From the NCBI GenBank assembly GCA_913062815.1, contig CAJXWZ010000042.1, positions 1-42,003 of the forward strand: a stretch of 42,003 nt of DNA, written 5' to 3'. Below the pieces are notes generated by a model that saw nothing but the letters and a program-made list of their open reading frames with translations, had not been told where the DNA came from and made no database searches. Origin of the DNA: an uncultured Colwellia sp. Its GTDB lineage: Bacteria > Pseudomonadota > Gammaproteobacteria > Enterobacterales > Alteromonadaceae. Of the stretch, positions 1 through 9,098 are shown in pieces (within the stretch, counting starts at the first letter, position 1; each line of letters starts with the position of its first letter). Made by a program: the position numbers and the translations under genes.

Positions 1-74
1 ACGATTAGCTCAGTTGGGAGAGCACCGCCCTTACAAGGCGGGGGTCACTGGTTCAAGCCCAGTATCGTCCACCA
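1..74 (+). tRNA. tRNA-Val (anticodon UAC), 5' end cut by the window edge
   Basis: The anticodon stem CCGCC/GGCGG (25-29 and 37-41) encloses the loop CTTACAA, which gives anticodon TAC at 32-34 and so reads valine GUA-type codons. The T arm is ACTGG/CCAGT around TTCAAGC. The 3' acceptor strand ATCGTCC is followed by discriminator A and an encoded CCA ending at 74. It requires 5' GGACGAT, but the window starts at ACGAT, so two G residues lie outside. The gene otherwise looks intact. Three further copies of its 3' tail follow immediately (see the repeat entry). Confidence 0.95.
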
Positions 75-412
75 TCTAAATACATTTTCTGCTTTAAAAT
101 AAATAATAAAATTACTAAGCGTAAAAGCACCTTCTACTCTTTAACACCCGCGCCACTCGCTGGTTTAAGCCCAGTATCGTCCACCATCTAAATATATTTT
201 CTGCTGTTAAGGCTAATCAGAATATTACTAAGCCTAATAACACCTTCTACTCTTTATCACCCGCGCCAATCACCGGTTTAAGCCCAGTATCGTCCACCAT
301 CTAAATATATTTTCTGCTGTTAAGGCTAATCAGAATATTACTAAGCGTAAGAGTACCTTCTACTCTTTATCACCCACGCCACTCGCTGGTTTAAGCCCAG
401 TTTCGGCCACAA
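75..412 (+). repeat. Three tandem 112-113 bp units, each ending in a tRNA-Val 3' tail
   Basis: The tRNA CCA ends at 74. Matching tails end at 186, 299 and 412, so the periods are 112, 113 and 113. Each tail keeps about 27-30 nt of T arm, acceptor 3' strand and CCA, with the T loop TTCAAGC changed to TTTAAGC in all three. The last is degenerate (TTTCGG, ACAA in place of ACCA). The block after each intact tail is also shared (TCTAAATA, ATTTTCTGCT, ATTACTAAGC, CACCTTCTACTCTTTA). The period equals a 76-nt tRNA plus a spacer of about 36 nt, and a weak D-arm-like remnant (ATTA, CTAAG, AGAGTACC) can be read in the third unit. They may be eroded tandem tRNA genes, or a unit like the rtT repeats behind E. 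coli tyrT. Confidence 0.85.
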
Positions 413-608
413 CTTAAATAAGAAGTTAAAGTAAGCAAGACTATTTTATAATTAGAACAGTTTCTAAGTTGTGTTTAACAACTGTTGATATTGCTTTTGA
501 TGAGGTATAAATGAACGACTTGAAATAGCTTTAAAACAATATTTCACTCGCTGTCACATTGTTTATTCTGGTCTTAAATGTTGTAACAGCTAATCGATAA
601 AAATTAAA

Positions 609-1931
609 TTACTTTGCTTTTTTCTTACGCATAACAAAGAACAATACTAAGGCAATAAGTATTATTACCCCATTGCCTGCAGCAATCAGTATCATGGTTT
701 GGGTGTTTTTTTCTTCTTCCGCTAGCTGTTGTTCAATTCTCGCTTTTTCTAGCTCAGCTTCTTTATCTGCAAGCATTTGTGCTGTCCTATCAACCGTGAT
801 AGTTTGCTCTTCACCATCATCATTAATTGTTGTGACAATCATTCTGGTTGGATCACCTTTCACATTAAAGGTAAATTCAGGAACAACAAGCCTAAACTCT
901 CTGCCAGAGGTGGTTTTACCAAACGCACTTAAATTAATACGATGAATGCCTGGCTCGGTATAAGGAATATCTTTTATTCGCGTTAGTACATCGCTATTAA
1001 ACTCATCATCCATAATTGAAAAGGGTTTACTTTGCTTGTCAGGAAATGTTATTTTACCTTGAAAAATCAGGCTTTTAGGTTCAACAAAATCAGGAGATAT
1101 TGTCAAAATCATTTTATGAGGGGTATCTTCTACCTCTGAAGTATCGATAGCAATATTGATGGGAGACTTATGTAATAAAATAGGCTTTTGTCTGAGCTCT
1201 CTGGTTTCCATAGGTAACTTTATTAGAAAAACAGGTTGCCATTCTCCAGCAGCAAAATCTAACAAGAATTCCCCAGTATATAAGCCATCCGCTGCATATT
1301 CATCAAGATCCTGCCCATCATCACGAAATGAAGTCAATTTAAGTGCATCAGCACCAAAATTGTCATAAGCAGAATTATTCGTACTATAAAAATTTACATC
1401 TAACTTAACAACATCCCTAAAATGAGGCGTATCAATATTTTCATCACCATTAAAAAGCTTACCCACTACCTTCAACGTTTCACCTGAAAGCACTATTTCA
1501 GGCAAAGGTGCAATAGCAATTTTCACATCTGAAACCACTAATATTCTACTTTCAGGTAAAATATCACCCACAGCCTGCCAGGGCCCTGGCATGGGTTTAG
1601 TTATTTTTATCATGTCAAAAGTTCGATCATCATGCCATTGCACGTTTTCACGATCGTAATCATTAATACGCAATTTACTACCATCTGGCTGTATTAAGAT
1701 GACGGGTTTACTGCCTCTTTTTCGATAAAATAATAAGGTTATTTCATCGAGTTCAGCATCAATTCGAAAACGGTTATCAAAATAAGGAATTTGATTAGTC
1801 ACATTATCACTTTGATAAAAGTCTATTTGCCCTTTTGCATTCGTATCTGATTCAGCAGAAGTTTGTGCAAAAGCACTATTTACATTGATGAATATAAAAA
1901 AGTAAAATGCTAATGATTTGGCAATTTCCAA
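609..1931 (-). CDS. TIGR03503-type family protein, exported and membrane anchored
   Basis: This 440-residue protein has an N-terminal signal peptide (about residues 1-22, ending SAFA). A large beta-rich extracytoplasmic region follows, then a charged helical stretch near 385-410 and a C-terminal transmembrane helix with a KKKAK stop-transfer tail. It is therefore predicted to be anchored in the inner membrane with its bulk in the periplasm. It resembles the gammaproteobacterial TIGR03503 family, whose function I do not know. The start is TTG at 1929-1931. The Shine-Dalgarno GGGGGAG sits about 7 nt upstream inside the last codons of dnaQ, and the genes overlap by 22 bp, which suggests translational coupling. 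The family name comes from recognition and has not been searched. Confidence 0.8.
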   Translation of the reverse strand: MEIAKSLAFYFFIFINVNSAFAQTSAESDTNAKGQIDFYQSDNVTNQIPYFDNRFRIDAELDEITLLFYRKRGSKPVILIQPDGSKLRINDYDRENVQWHDDRTFDMIKITKPMPGPWQAVGDILPESRILVVSDVKIAIAPLPEIVLSGETLKVVGKLFNGDENIDTPHFRDVVKLDVNFYSTNNSAYDNFGADALKLTSFRDDGQDLDEYAADGLYTGEFLLDFAAGEWQPVFLIKLPMETRELRQKPILLHKSPINIAIDTSEVEDTPHKMILTISPDFVEPKSLIFQGKITFPDKQSKPFSIMDDEFNSDVLTRIKDIPYTEPGIHRINLSAFGKTTSGREFRLVVPEFTFNVKGDPTRMIVTTINDDGEEQTITVDRTAQMLADKEAELEKARIEQQLAEEEKNTQTMILIAAGNGVIILIALVLFFVMRKKKAK

Positions 1932-2710
1932 AGTGGCTCTCCCCCTTTTTGCTTAACAACAGATAACCTTTCTTGATGTGCTATTATTTCATCGGCAGAA
2001 GCCGTGATAATCTTTAATTTTTCTCTATCATTTGTTAAGCGTCTGATCGCATTAGCCTCACCGCTACTGCCGTCACCAACAGACAAATTAAAGGTAGACT
2101 GCTTGCGGGTCATCTCTATATAAACAAAAGCAAGCAGTTGAGCATCAATCAAGGCCCCGTGATAGGTACGATCAATTAAGCCATCTACTTTGTAAAACCG
2201 TGCTAAATAATCTAACGTTTTTGGTGAGCCAAACTCATCTTTTGATACTTTTAGCGTATCCGTTACTGTACAAATGTCTTCAGTCATCGGGACTTTATTA
2301 CGAGATCGCTCGGCAAAATTAAGTAACGAGAATTCATTATTCATAAAGCCAACATCAAATTTAGCATTATGAATAACCAGCTCCCCTCCACGAATGAAAT
2401 CAACAAATTCATCAACAACCTGTGAAAAGATAGGTTTATCATCCAAAAATTCATTGGTTAAACCGTGAACATTAATAACTTCTTGCTCCATTTGAAACAC
2501 TTGTCCTCTAGCGTCAAGTGGTTTGATATAAGCATGATAGCTTCGACCGGTTAGCTGACGGTTGATCATTTCTACACAACCAATTTCAACAATTCTATGC
2601 CCTTCTCTAGGGTTAATACCGGTAGTTTCCGTATCAAGAATAATCAAGCGCTGTTCTTTATTCGCGCTATCTTCATCTTGGTTTTGCACTGGATTATTAC
2701 TGTTATTCAC
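1910..2710 (-). CDS. dnaQ: DNA polymerase III epsilon subunit (3'-5' proofreading exonuclease)
   Basis: DnaQ removes misincorporated nucleotides within the replicative polymerase core. This 266-residue protein has the three DEDDh exonuclease motifs: LDTETTG (D26, E28), HNAKFDVGF (D119) and YHGALIDAQ (H184, D189). A flexible linker and a C-terminal segment for binding the alpha subunit follow (the end LWKLPNH matches the family's terminal tryptophan region). It is about 20 residues longer than E. coli DnaQ because of an acidic N-terminal extension. It lies in a minus-strand operon 21 bp after the DUF2919 gene and overlaps the TIGR03503-type gene. Confidence 0.96.
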   Translation of the reverse strand: MNNSNNPVQNQDEDSANKEQRLIILDTETTGINPREGHRIVEIGCVEMINRQLTGRSYHAYIKPLDARGQVFQMEQEVINVHGLTNEFLDDKPIFSQVVDEFVDFIRGGELVIHNAKFDVGFMNNEFSLLNFAERSRNKVPMTEDICTVTDTLKVSKDEFGSPKTLDYLARFYKVDGLIDRTYHGALIDAQLLAFVYIEMTRKQSTFNLSVGDGSSGEANAIRRLTNDREKLKIITASADEIIAHQERLSVVKQKGGEPLWKLPNH

Positions 2711-2731
2711 TATATTGTTCTCTTTTCAAAT

Positions 2732-3217
2732 TTATTCTTGAGGCATTTTCTGCGGGAATTCTTCTAAATTAATTTTAAAACGTTCACTCTTATAACATAA
2801 AATAATTAGCGTACTTGTAATGATAGCTTGCATAACCAACCATTCAAATGACAATAATTGCCAATAAAAATAACCAACCATATGGGTGATAAAATCAAAC
2901 AACAACGCAGTAATTAAAATTTTTCTACAATGTCGCCAACTTTTCTGTACCCAATTTGCGGCTTCCGGTCTGCGTAAACTAATAATAAGCACAACAAACA
3001 AACCAACAGCACCTGAAGCTAAGCTTAAATAGAATAAAGATGTTTCAGGGTAAATCCATGAAATAATACTTACTCTATCTCGCATATTGGTAACCGACAT
3101 AAGCCAAACAATATAGCCACGTAGCACAAATAGCAGCACCAAATAAAAACGTTTAGACAACTTCAGGCAATCGTAACTGTCAAAGTCTGCTACTGAGTAA
3201 TGCTGATATCTTTTCAT
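2732..3217 (-). CDS. DUF2919 family inner-membrane protein (YfeZ-like)
   Basis: This 161-residue protein is very hydrophobic, with about four predicted membrane helices (near residues 26-42, 60-80, 98-115 and 122-142) and a basic loop between the second and third. Its pattern, with an early DSYDCLKLS segment, an LRGY motif and a YPE turn, matches the DUF2919/YfeZ family of unknown function. It starts 11 bp after the DUF599 gene and ends 21 bp before dnaQ, so it is probably cotranscribed with both. Confidence 0.75.
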   Translation of the reverse strand: MKRYQHYSVADFDSYDCLKLSKRFYLVLLFVLRGYIVWLMSVTNMRDRVSIISWIYPETSLFYLSLASGAVGLFVVLIISLRRPEAANWVQKSWRHCRKILITALLFDFITHMVGYFYWQLLSFEWLVMQAIITSTLIILCYKSERFKINLEEFPQKMPQE

Positions 3218-3228
3218 CTAGCTTACAC

Positions 3229-3975
3229 TCATTCTAAATTTTTATTCGATAATTTAGCTGCTCGTTCAAGCTGCAAATAATTTTTTCCTGCCGTAATCGC
3301 CTTAACCGCCTTAGAGTTAAATTCACGAGCATACAAGGTATAGACCACCCAAACACTCATTAGCATGAATAAAATAGGATGAAAAAACCAGCACATTGCC
3401 GCTAAGGCAAAATAATAAGAGCGTAATCCATAATTATATGAATGAGCGGCTTGATCTTGCACTATTGCTATTTGTTTCGCATACGCTTTTAAATTATCAC
3501 TAACCACCGAAGTTTCAATTGGAGCTGCGCCTATCATCACATTAACAAAACCATATTGGCGCATAGACCAGGTGAATTGAAAAAATGACAAAACGAAGAT
3601 AAAGGCAAGCAAACTTAATTTTAGTTGTATGGTTAGATGATTGGCATGATCAGCATAAGGCATTGACGCTATAACGCTTTCTAAAGTATCAATTTGAGCA
3701 AACAAGGTTATTAAACCCGCTAATATTAGCAAAGTACTAGAGGCGAAAAAGGCTATATTTCGCTCTAAGTTAGCTAATAACGCTGCCTCACCTACCCTAA
3801 CTTCTCGCGTCATGGTTTCATACATCCAGTAAATTCTATGCTGATGTAAGCTGCGGGCAATACAGTTGGTGGTTTTTGCTTTTTTACGAGCAAACCAAGT
3901 ATAACCAGACCAAGAGATGAAAAATATAACTAAAGCGAAAACATCAATAAGTGATAAAGGCATTTGAAGATTCAT
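3229..3975 (-). CDS. DUF599 family membrane protein
   Basis: DUF599 proteins are multi-pass membrane proteins of unknown function. The family signature is clear: an opening helix followed by SGYTWFARKKAK, then HRIYWMYETMTRE, NLERNIAFFASST, FTWSMRQYGF and the MIGAAP segment. About four to five membrane helices are expected. The open frame reaches TTG at 4041, but that site has no ribosome-binding sequence and adds 22 residues the family lacks. ATG at 3975 (MNLQMPLSL) or 3963 fits the family better, and I chose 3975, giving 248 residues. It heads the operon that continues with DUF2919, dnaQ and the TIGR03503-type gene. Confidence 0.78.
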   Translation of the reverse strand: MNLQMPLSLIDVFALVIFFISWSGYTWFARKKAKTTNCIARSLHQHRIYWMYETMTREVRVGEAALLANLERNIAFFASSTLLILAGLITLFAQIDTLESVIASMPYADHANHLTIQLKLSLLAFIFVLSFFQFTWSMRQYGFVNVMIGAAPIETSVVSDNLKAYAKQIAIVQDQAAHSYNYGLRSYYFALAAMCWFFHPILFMLMSVWVVYTLYAREFNSKAVKAITAGKNYLQLERAAKLSNKNLE

Positions 3976-4174
3976 GACATAGCAAACAGTAAGATAAAAG
4001 GAACTAGCCAATATTAACTGGTTAGCTAAAGACTGCAACAAAATATCAAGGATTAATAGCGGTTAGCACGTAAAAGAGCAAGTTATTGACAATGCTTTGA
4101 CTTCATAAGCAACATCAATCAGGATATTGCTAACACTCAGTTTTTAAGCATCACTTTTTATTACAGGCACGGTA

Positions 4175-6583
4175 ATGTTTTTTTGGCGAAACTTTTTTAC
4201 TAAAGCTTTCTTTTTATTAAGTTTATCTTATAGTTCAGTCGGCTTACCCCAAGAATCACCTCACACAGGTTACAATGCTAATAAACTTGAAATCCCTCGC
4301 TTTCAAGGCGAAATGACTATTGATGCGAATTTAAGTGAGCCGCATTGGCAACAAGCGAAACAAGTTGCCATGAATATAGCAACCAAACCTTATAACAACG
4401 CTCCTAGTCCTGTCGAGACCCATGCATTAGTAATAGAAAATGGTACAACCCTTTATGTTGCTTTTATTGCCAAAGACCCGAACCCTAGTGAAATACGCGC
4501 CTTTTTAAAAGACAGAGATAGCAGTTGGGGTGATGACTTAGTCGGCATCAAACTTGATACCTATAATGACCAACGTACTGCTTACCGTTTTTTATCTAAT
4601 CCTTTGGGCGCGCAAATTGATGGTATAGAAAGCGAGGTTACCAATAAGGAAAGTGACGCTTGGGATGGTATTTGGCAAAGCTCTGGTAAAGTAACAAATG
4701 AAGGTTATATTGTCGAAATGGCACTTCCCCTACGTATGCTAAATTTTGATGAAAGTAAAAATATACAACACTGGGGCATTGAATTTATGCGTTTTTATCC
4801 CAGATCGCAGTTTTTCCGCCTCTCTAATGTTCCCATTGACCGAGGAAATAGTTGTGAATTATGTCAACTCGCTATTGCGGTAGGCTTTGCCGGTGCAAAA
4901 CAAGGTCAAAACCTCACTATTACGCCGGCACTGGTTAACAGTATTACTCAAGAGCGTGACGAAGCAACTTATGGCAACAATAATTGGCAAAAAGACACGC
5001 AAGTTGAACCTAGTTTAGATCTTCGTTGGGGCATTAGTCCTGATTTATTGCTAAATGGCACGATTAATCCTGACTTTTCCACCGTAGAAACAGACGATGC
5101 TAGGTTAAATATCAATAATAATTTTGCCTTGTTCTTTGATGAGAAAAGACCTTTTTTCTTAGATAACCAAGATTATTTCGACTCAAATTACAACCTTGTT
5201 CATACCCGAAATATCAATGCGCCAAATTATGGAGCAAAGTTAACGGGACGACATAAAACACACTCTTTCGGTTTATTTATAACAGATGATGCCGACACCA
5301 ATATCTTAATACCTGGAAATCGGTCTTCTACCATTGCCAACATCGACGCTGAATCAAAAGCTGCCGCAATACGTTATCGTAATAATTTTAGTGACAACAT
5401 TACGTTAGGCTGGTTGAGTACCTTAAGAACCAGTGATGATTATGAAAACTCAGTGCATGGTTTTGACGCTAGATTTAGGTTATCAACAGAAGATGTTTTC
5501 AAGTTTCAAACTCTATTCTCTAAAACACAATACCCCAATGATTTATTTGAGCAATTCTGTGATAGTAACAATTTAGAGGAGTGTACTTCGCCACCAACAG
5601 ATGATTGTAATCTCGAGAACTGCGCATACAACGAGTCTCTATTAAGAACAATCAATTCAACGCCTTTTAGTGGCAACGCGTTTAAAGCGGGTTATTACCA
5701 TAATGATAGCAATTGGCATTATTTCGCCAGATATAATCAACAAAACCAAGGTTTTCGTGGCGACTTAGGCTTTATCTCGCGAGTAGACTTTAACCGAGCG
5801 GCTATTGGTGGCAGTCACAAATGGTATGCGGAACAAAACCAATGGTGGACAGAGTTCAAAATATATTCTGATTGGGATATAAGCCATAACGACCATGGTG
5901 ATCTTATTGAAGAAGAGTTTGATATTAAGGCGCACTTAAAAGCTAGTTTTAACTCATATTTTAGGCTCTCTTACTCAATTCGTGACAAAGTTGGTAGTCG
6001 ATTAAATAAAAGTTTGCTTTCGATAGACAACAATACCAATATTTTCAGAGAAAATAGCCTCTCGCTCTTCGGTGAAATAAAACCCGCACTAGGCATACAG
6101 TTTAAAGCATTTTTTTCATATGGTGATACTATCGACTTTAATAGTAATCGACTCGGTAAGCGAAAACAGTTCTCACCAACAATTAATTGGAATATCAACA
6201 AACATCTTGAACTTAAACTAACCCATACTTTTAGACGACTAGACGCCAAAAATGCAAACATCGATAACGACAACGTTTTTATAGCCCGCCTTACGGATCT
6301 TCGTGCTACCTATCAGTTCAGTATATTAAGCTTTTTAAGATTGAGTGTTATATACAACAATACCCATAGAAACCCTAATAATTATTTATTTGATGAGCCA
6401 GATGAAATAGCAAGTGTCAGTAAAGACTTTTCAACTGAATTGCTTTACGCCTATAAAATAAACCCGCAAACAGTTTTTTATTTAGGCTACTCTGATCATT
6501 TACAAAGTGAAAATAGTTTTCGTGATTTAACACAAGACACGAGAAGTGCCTTTTTAAAATTAAGTTATGCTTGGCTAAAATAA
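4175..6583 (+). CDS. CBM9-like domain plus DUF5916-type outer-membrane barrel, first of two paralogs
   Basis: This 802-residue exported protein has a signal peptide (about residues 1-25). A carbohydrate-binding-family-9-like beta sandwich follows (about 40-235; landmarks SEPHWQQA, LYVAFIAKDPNP, DDLVGIKLDT). The rest is a DUF5916-type region built of alternating strands and ending in SYAWLK, typical of an outer-membrane barrel. Conserved blocks shared with the next gene include NPDFSTVE (about 300), EKRPFFLDNQDYF, NYGAKLTGR and KINPQTVFYLGYSD. A CxLC pair sits near residue 228. A loop near 460-485 carries four extra cysteines absent from the paralog. The function is unknown; binding or handling a polymer at the cell surface is only an inference from the CBM9 fold. 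Confidence 0.83.
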   Translation: MFFWRNFFTKAFFLLSLSYSSVGLPQESPHTGYNANKLEIPRFQGEMTIDANLSEPHWQQAKQVAMNIATKPYNNAPSPVETHALVIENGTTLYVAFIAKDPNPSEIRAFLKDRDSSWGDDLVGIKLDTYNDQRTAYRFLSNPLGAQIDGIESEVTNKESDAWDGIWQSSGKVTNEGYIVEMALPLRMLNFDESKNIQHWGIEFMRFYPRSQFFRLSNVPIDRGNSCELCQLAIAVGFAGAKQGQNLTITPALVNSITQERDEATYGNNNWQKDTQVEPSLDLRWGISPDLLLNGTINPDFSTVETDDARLNINNNFALFFDEKRPFFLDNQDYFDSNYNLVHTRNINAPNYGAKLTGRHKTHSFGLFITDDADTNILIPGNRSSTIANIDAESKAAAIRYRNNFSDNITLGWLSTLRTSDDYENSVHGFDARFRLSTEDVFKFQTLFSKTQYPNDLFEQFCDSNNLEECTSPPTDDCNLENCAYNESLLRTINSTPFSGNAFKAGYYHNDSNWHYFARYNQQNQGFRGDLGFISRVDFNRAAIGGSHKWYAEQNQWWTEFKIYSDWDISHNDHGDLIEEEFDIKAHLKASFNSYFRLSYSIRDKVGSRLNKSLLSIDNNTNIFRENSLSLFGEIKPALGIQFKAFFSYGDTIDFNSNRLGKRKQFSPTINWNINKHLELKLTHTFRRLDAKNANIDNDNVFIARLTDLRATYQFSILSFLRLSVIYNNTHRNPNNYLFDEPDEIASVSKDFSTELLYAYKINPQTVFYLGYSDHLQSENSFRDLTQDTRSAFLKLSYAWLK

Positions 6584-6759
6584 ATATTTAAGCTACATCC
6601 CTGATAATTTAAACATTTTTAAAAGTAAATATTGTGTTAACAGAGTAAATTTGTAACAATTCATATCAATACGCACTAGCTATTATTAACTATTTATAGC
6701 TCAACTAGCCCAGTTTTAAAGTGCATCCTCAATAATAACGATAAATTTACGGATAGTGT

Positions 6760-9051
6760 ATGAAAAAGCTAAGTTGTCATGACTTATTTGTGCTTTTTGT
6801 TGCTTTAATACTGATATCTCCAATCTCAGCCACTCAAGCAACCAATGCCCACGAAAAGAAGACAACAGTCTCTTTACCTGCTTTGAATATTCCTTTTAGT
6901 GAAGGTGATGTAGTCCTTGATGGTGAATTAGACGACAAACTTTGGACTAAGGCTTTATTGGTTGATTTAAACCTAGTCAATAGTCCATGGAATAATTTAC
7001 CTAGTCCTATAAAAACTACGGCTAAGCTCATTGAAAATGGTAAATTTCTTTATGTTTCGTTTATTGCTATAGATCCACAACCGGAAAAAATTCAAGGTTT
7101 TCTAACTGACCGCGATGATGCTTGGTTCCATGATCTTGTTGGTATTAAATTAGATACGCACAATAATCGCCGGTTGAATTATGAGTTTTTTGTCAACCCC
7201 TATGGTGTGCAAAATGATGCAACATTTAATGAAATCACCGGAAAAGCTAATTCATCATGGGATGGCCTTTGGTATGCTTTCGGTAAGAAAACCCCCCAAG
7301 GTTACCAAGTAGAAATTGCTATTCCTTATAACATTTTGAATTTTAAAAGTGATGGGCAAGAAAAGAAATGGGCAATAGAATTGGTAAGAACTTATCCGAG
7401 AGATACTAAATTACGCATTTCTCATGTGCCTTTAAATAGAGATAATCCTTGCTGGTTATGCCAATACCCTGAAGCTATCGGTTTTGAAAAGGCCGAAGTA
7501 GGTCAAAACTTAAGAATAACACCGGCAATCACCGCCACTAGCAACGAAATGAGAAATGTTTATGCTAATGATGACTGGCATGCTGGAAATGATATTGAGG
7601 CAGGTCTGGATGTTCGTTGGGGAATTAACGCTAACAATTTACTAAATGCCACAATAAACCCTGACTTTTCAACTGTAGAAAGCGATAGCGGTCAGCTCAA
7701 TGTGAACACCAACTTTTCATTATTTTATGAAGAGAAAAGGGCTTTCTTCCTAGATAATAGTGATTATTTCAGTAGTGACTTCAATTTAGTTTATACCCGA
7801 AACATTGCCGATCCAGACTATGGCGCTAAGCTTACAGGCCGTAGTGATAAACACAGTTATGGTATTTTCACCACCAATGATACCGAAACGAATATATTGT
7901 TGCCCGGAAACATAAACTCAAGCTTAACAACATTAGCTAAAGAAAGTAACTTAGGGGTTTTACGTTATCGTTATGATTATGATGAAGAAATATCGGTTGG
8001 TACTATAACAACACTGCGTACAGCTGATGACTATCACAACTATGTGTTTGGGATAGATGCTCGTTATCGATTATCCGATTCTAATGCTATCAAAGCACAG
8101 TTTTTAAACTCCGATACTTTATATCCCGACCAAGTAGATGACTTTTTCAAACCAAATAATAGCAGTTTTACTGATCAAGCCTACAAAGTTAACTTTGTGC
8201 ATAATTCTGAATATTGGTTAGTCGATATAGATCACCGCAACATAGGCGAAAGTTTTCGTGCTGATTTAGGTTTTATGCCTAGAGCAGATATTAAAACTGA
8301 TGACATATTAGTAAAGAGAACTTTTTATGCTGAGCAAGAAAGCCTCTGGCAAGAAGCCGCTATCGGCGCCGAATGGAAAATAGTTCATAACACCGATAAT
8401 GAATTAATTAAGCGAGAGTTAAGCGCAAGTTTTAATATTGATGGACCATTACAGTCAAAATTGGAATTAGATTATGTTCACGCTGAAAAAGTAGGCTTAC
8501 GGTATGACGATAGTATTAGTGATATTGATAGTAACACCACCTTGTTTAACGAAGATCAATTCAAGCTATATGCCACAGCTTATGTAAATAACCGTACTTA
8601 TGTATCACTCGATCTCACCCTTGGAGATAAAATCGATTATGCCAATGACAGATTAGGAGATTTAGCTCAAGTTGCTGGTAATATTACTGTCTTCATTACC
8701 GATCATCTCGAGTTTGATTTTTATCAAACCTATAGCAAATTGGATGCAAAACATGAAACGGGCATAGAAAAAAACGTCTATGTTGCAAAGATTTCTGAGC
8801 TTCGTTTAGCCTATCAATTTGATGTGCGCAGTTATTTAAAATTGAGTATGATTTATAGCGATATTGATAGGAATCAAGGTGATAAGACAAAGGATTTATC
8901 AACTCAACTAATTTATGCCTATAAGATCAACCCACAAACAGTTTTCTTCCTAGGTTATTCTGATAATAGCTTTCAAGATAATGATTTAACTAAGCTAGAA
9001 CGCTCTCAAAGGACGTTCTTTACCAAAATCAGCTATGCTTGGGCACAATAA
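6760..9051 (+). CDS. CBM9-like domain plus DUF5916-type outer-membrane barrel, second paralog
   Basis: This 763-residue protein has a signal peptide (about residues 1-27, ending ATQATNA) and the same architecture as its upstream neighbour: CBM9-like domain (about 45-235), then a DUF5916-type barrel ending SYAWAQ. Shared blocks are DDAWFHDLVGIKLDT, NPDFSTVE, EEKRAFFLDNSDYF, DYGAKLTGR and KINPQTVFFLGYSD. The CWLC pair near residue 230 is kept, but the four-cysteine loop of the first copy is absent. The two genes are separated by 176 bp of AT-rich DNA and clearly arose by tandem duplication followed by strong divergence. Function unknown. Confidence 0.83.
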   Translation: MKKLSCHDLFVLFVALILISPISATQATNAHEKKTTVSLPALNIPFSEGDVVLDGELDDKLWTKALLVDLNLVNSPWNNLPSPIKTTAKLIENGKFLYVSFIAIDPQPEKIQGFLTDRDDAWFHDLVGIKLDTHNNRRLNYEFFVNPYGVQNDATFNEITGKANSSWDGLWYAFGKKTPQGYQVEIAIPYNILNFKSDGQEKKWAIELVRTYPRDTKLRISHVPLNRDNPCWLCQYPEAIGFEKAEVGQNLRITPAITATSNEMRNVYANDDWHAGNDIEAGLDVRWGINANNLLNATINPDFSTVESDSGQLNVNTNFSLFYEEKRAFFLDNSDYFSSDFNLVYTRNIADPDYGAKLTGRSDKHSYGIFTTNDTETNILLPGNINSSLTTLAKESNLGVLRYRYDYDEEISVGTITTLRTADDYHNYVFGIDARYRLSDSNAIKAQFLNSDTLYPDQVDDFFKPNNSSFTDQAYKVNFVHNSEYWLVDIDHRNIGESFRADLGFMPRADIKTDDILVKRTFYAEQESLWQEAAIGAEWKIVHNTDNELIKRELSASFNIDGPLQSKLELDYVHAEKVGLRYDDSISDIDSNTTLFNEDQFKLYATAYVNNRTYVSLDLTLGDKIDYANDRLGDLAQVAGNITVFITDHLEFDFYQTYSKLDAKHETGIEKNVYVAKISELRLAYQFDVRSYLKLSMIYSDIDRNQGDKTKDLSTQLIYAYKINPQTVFFLGYSDNSFQDNDLTKLERSQRTFFTKISYAWAQ

Positions 9052-9098
9052 GACCGTTGCGAGTTTACTCATTTATTAGGCTAGTTTAGCTTGGTCTT

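Noticed and set aside
75..412. Periodic repeats considered as a CRISPR array
   Set aside because: The period is 112-113 bp, both the repeat and the 'spacer' parts are conserved between units, and the conserved core is the tRNA 3' tail. No cas genes are present.
457..486. AACAGTT/AACTGTT inverted repeat after the tRNA-tail repeats as a terminator
   Set aside because: It is an AT-rich 7-bp stem with a 16-nt loop and no T run after it.
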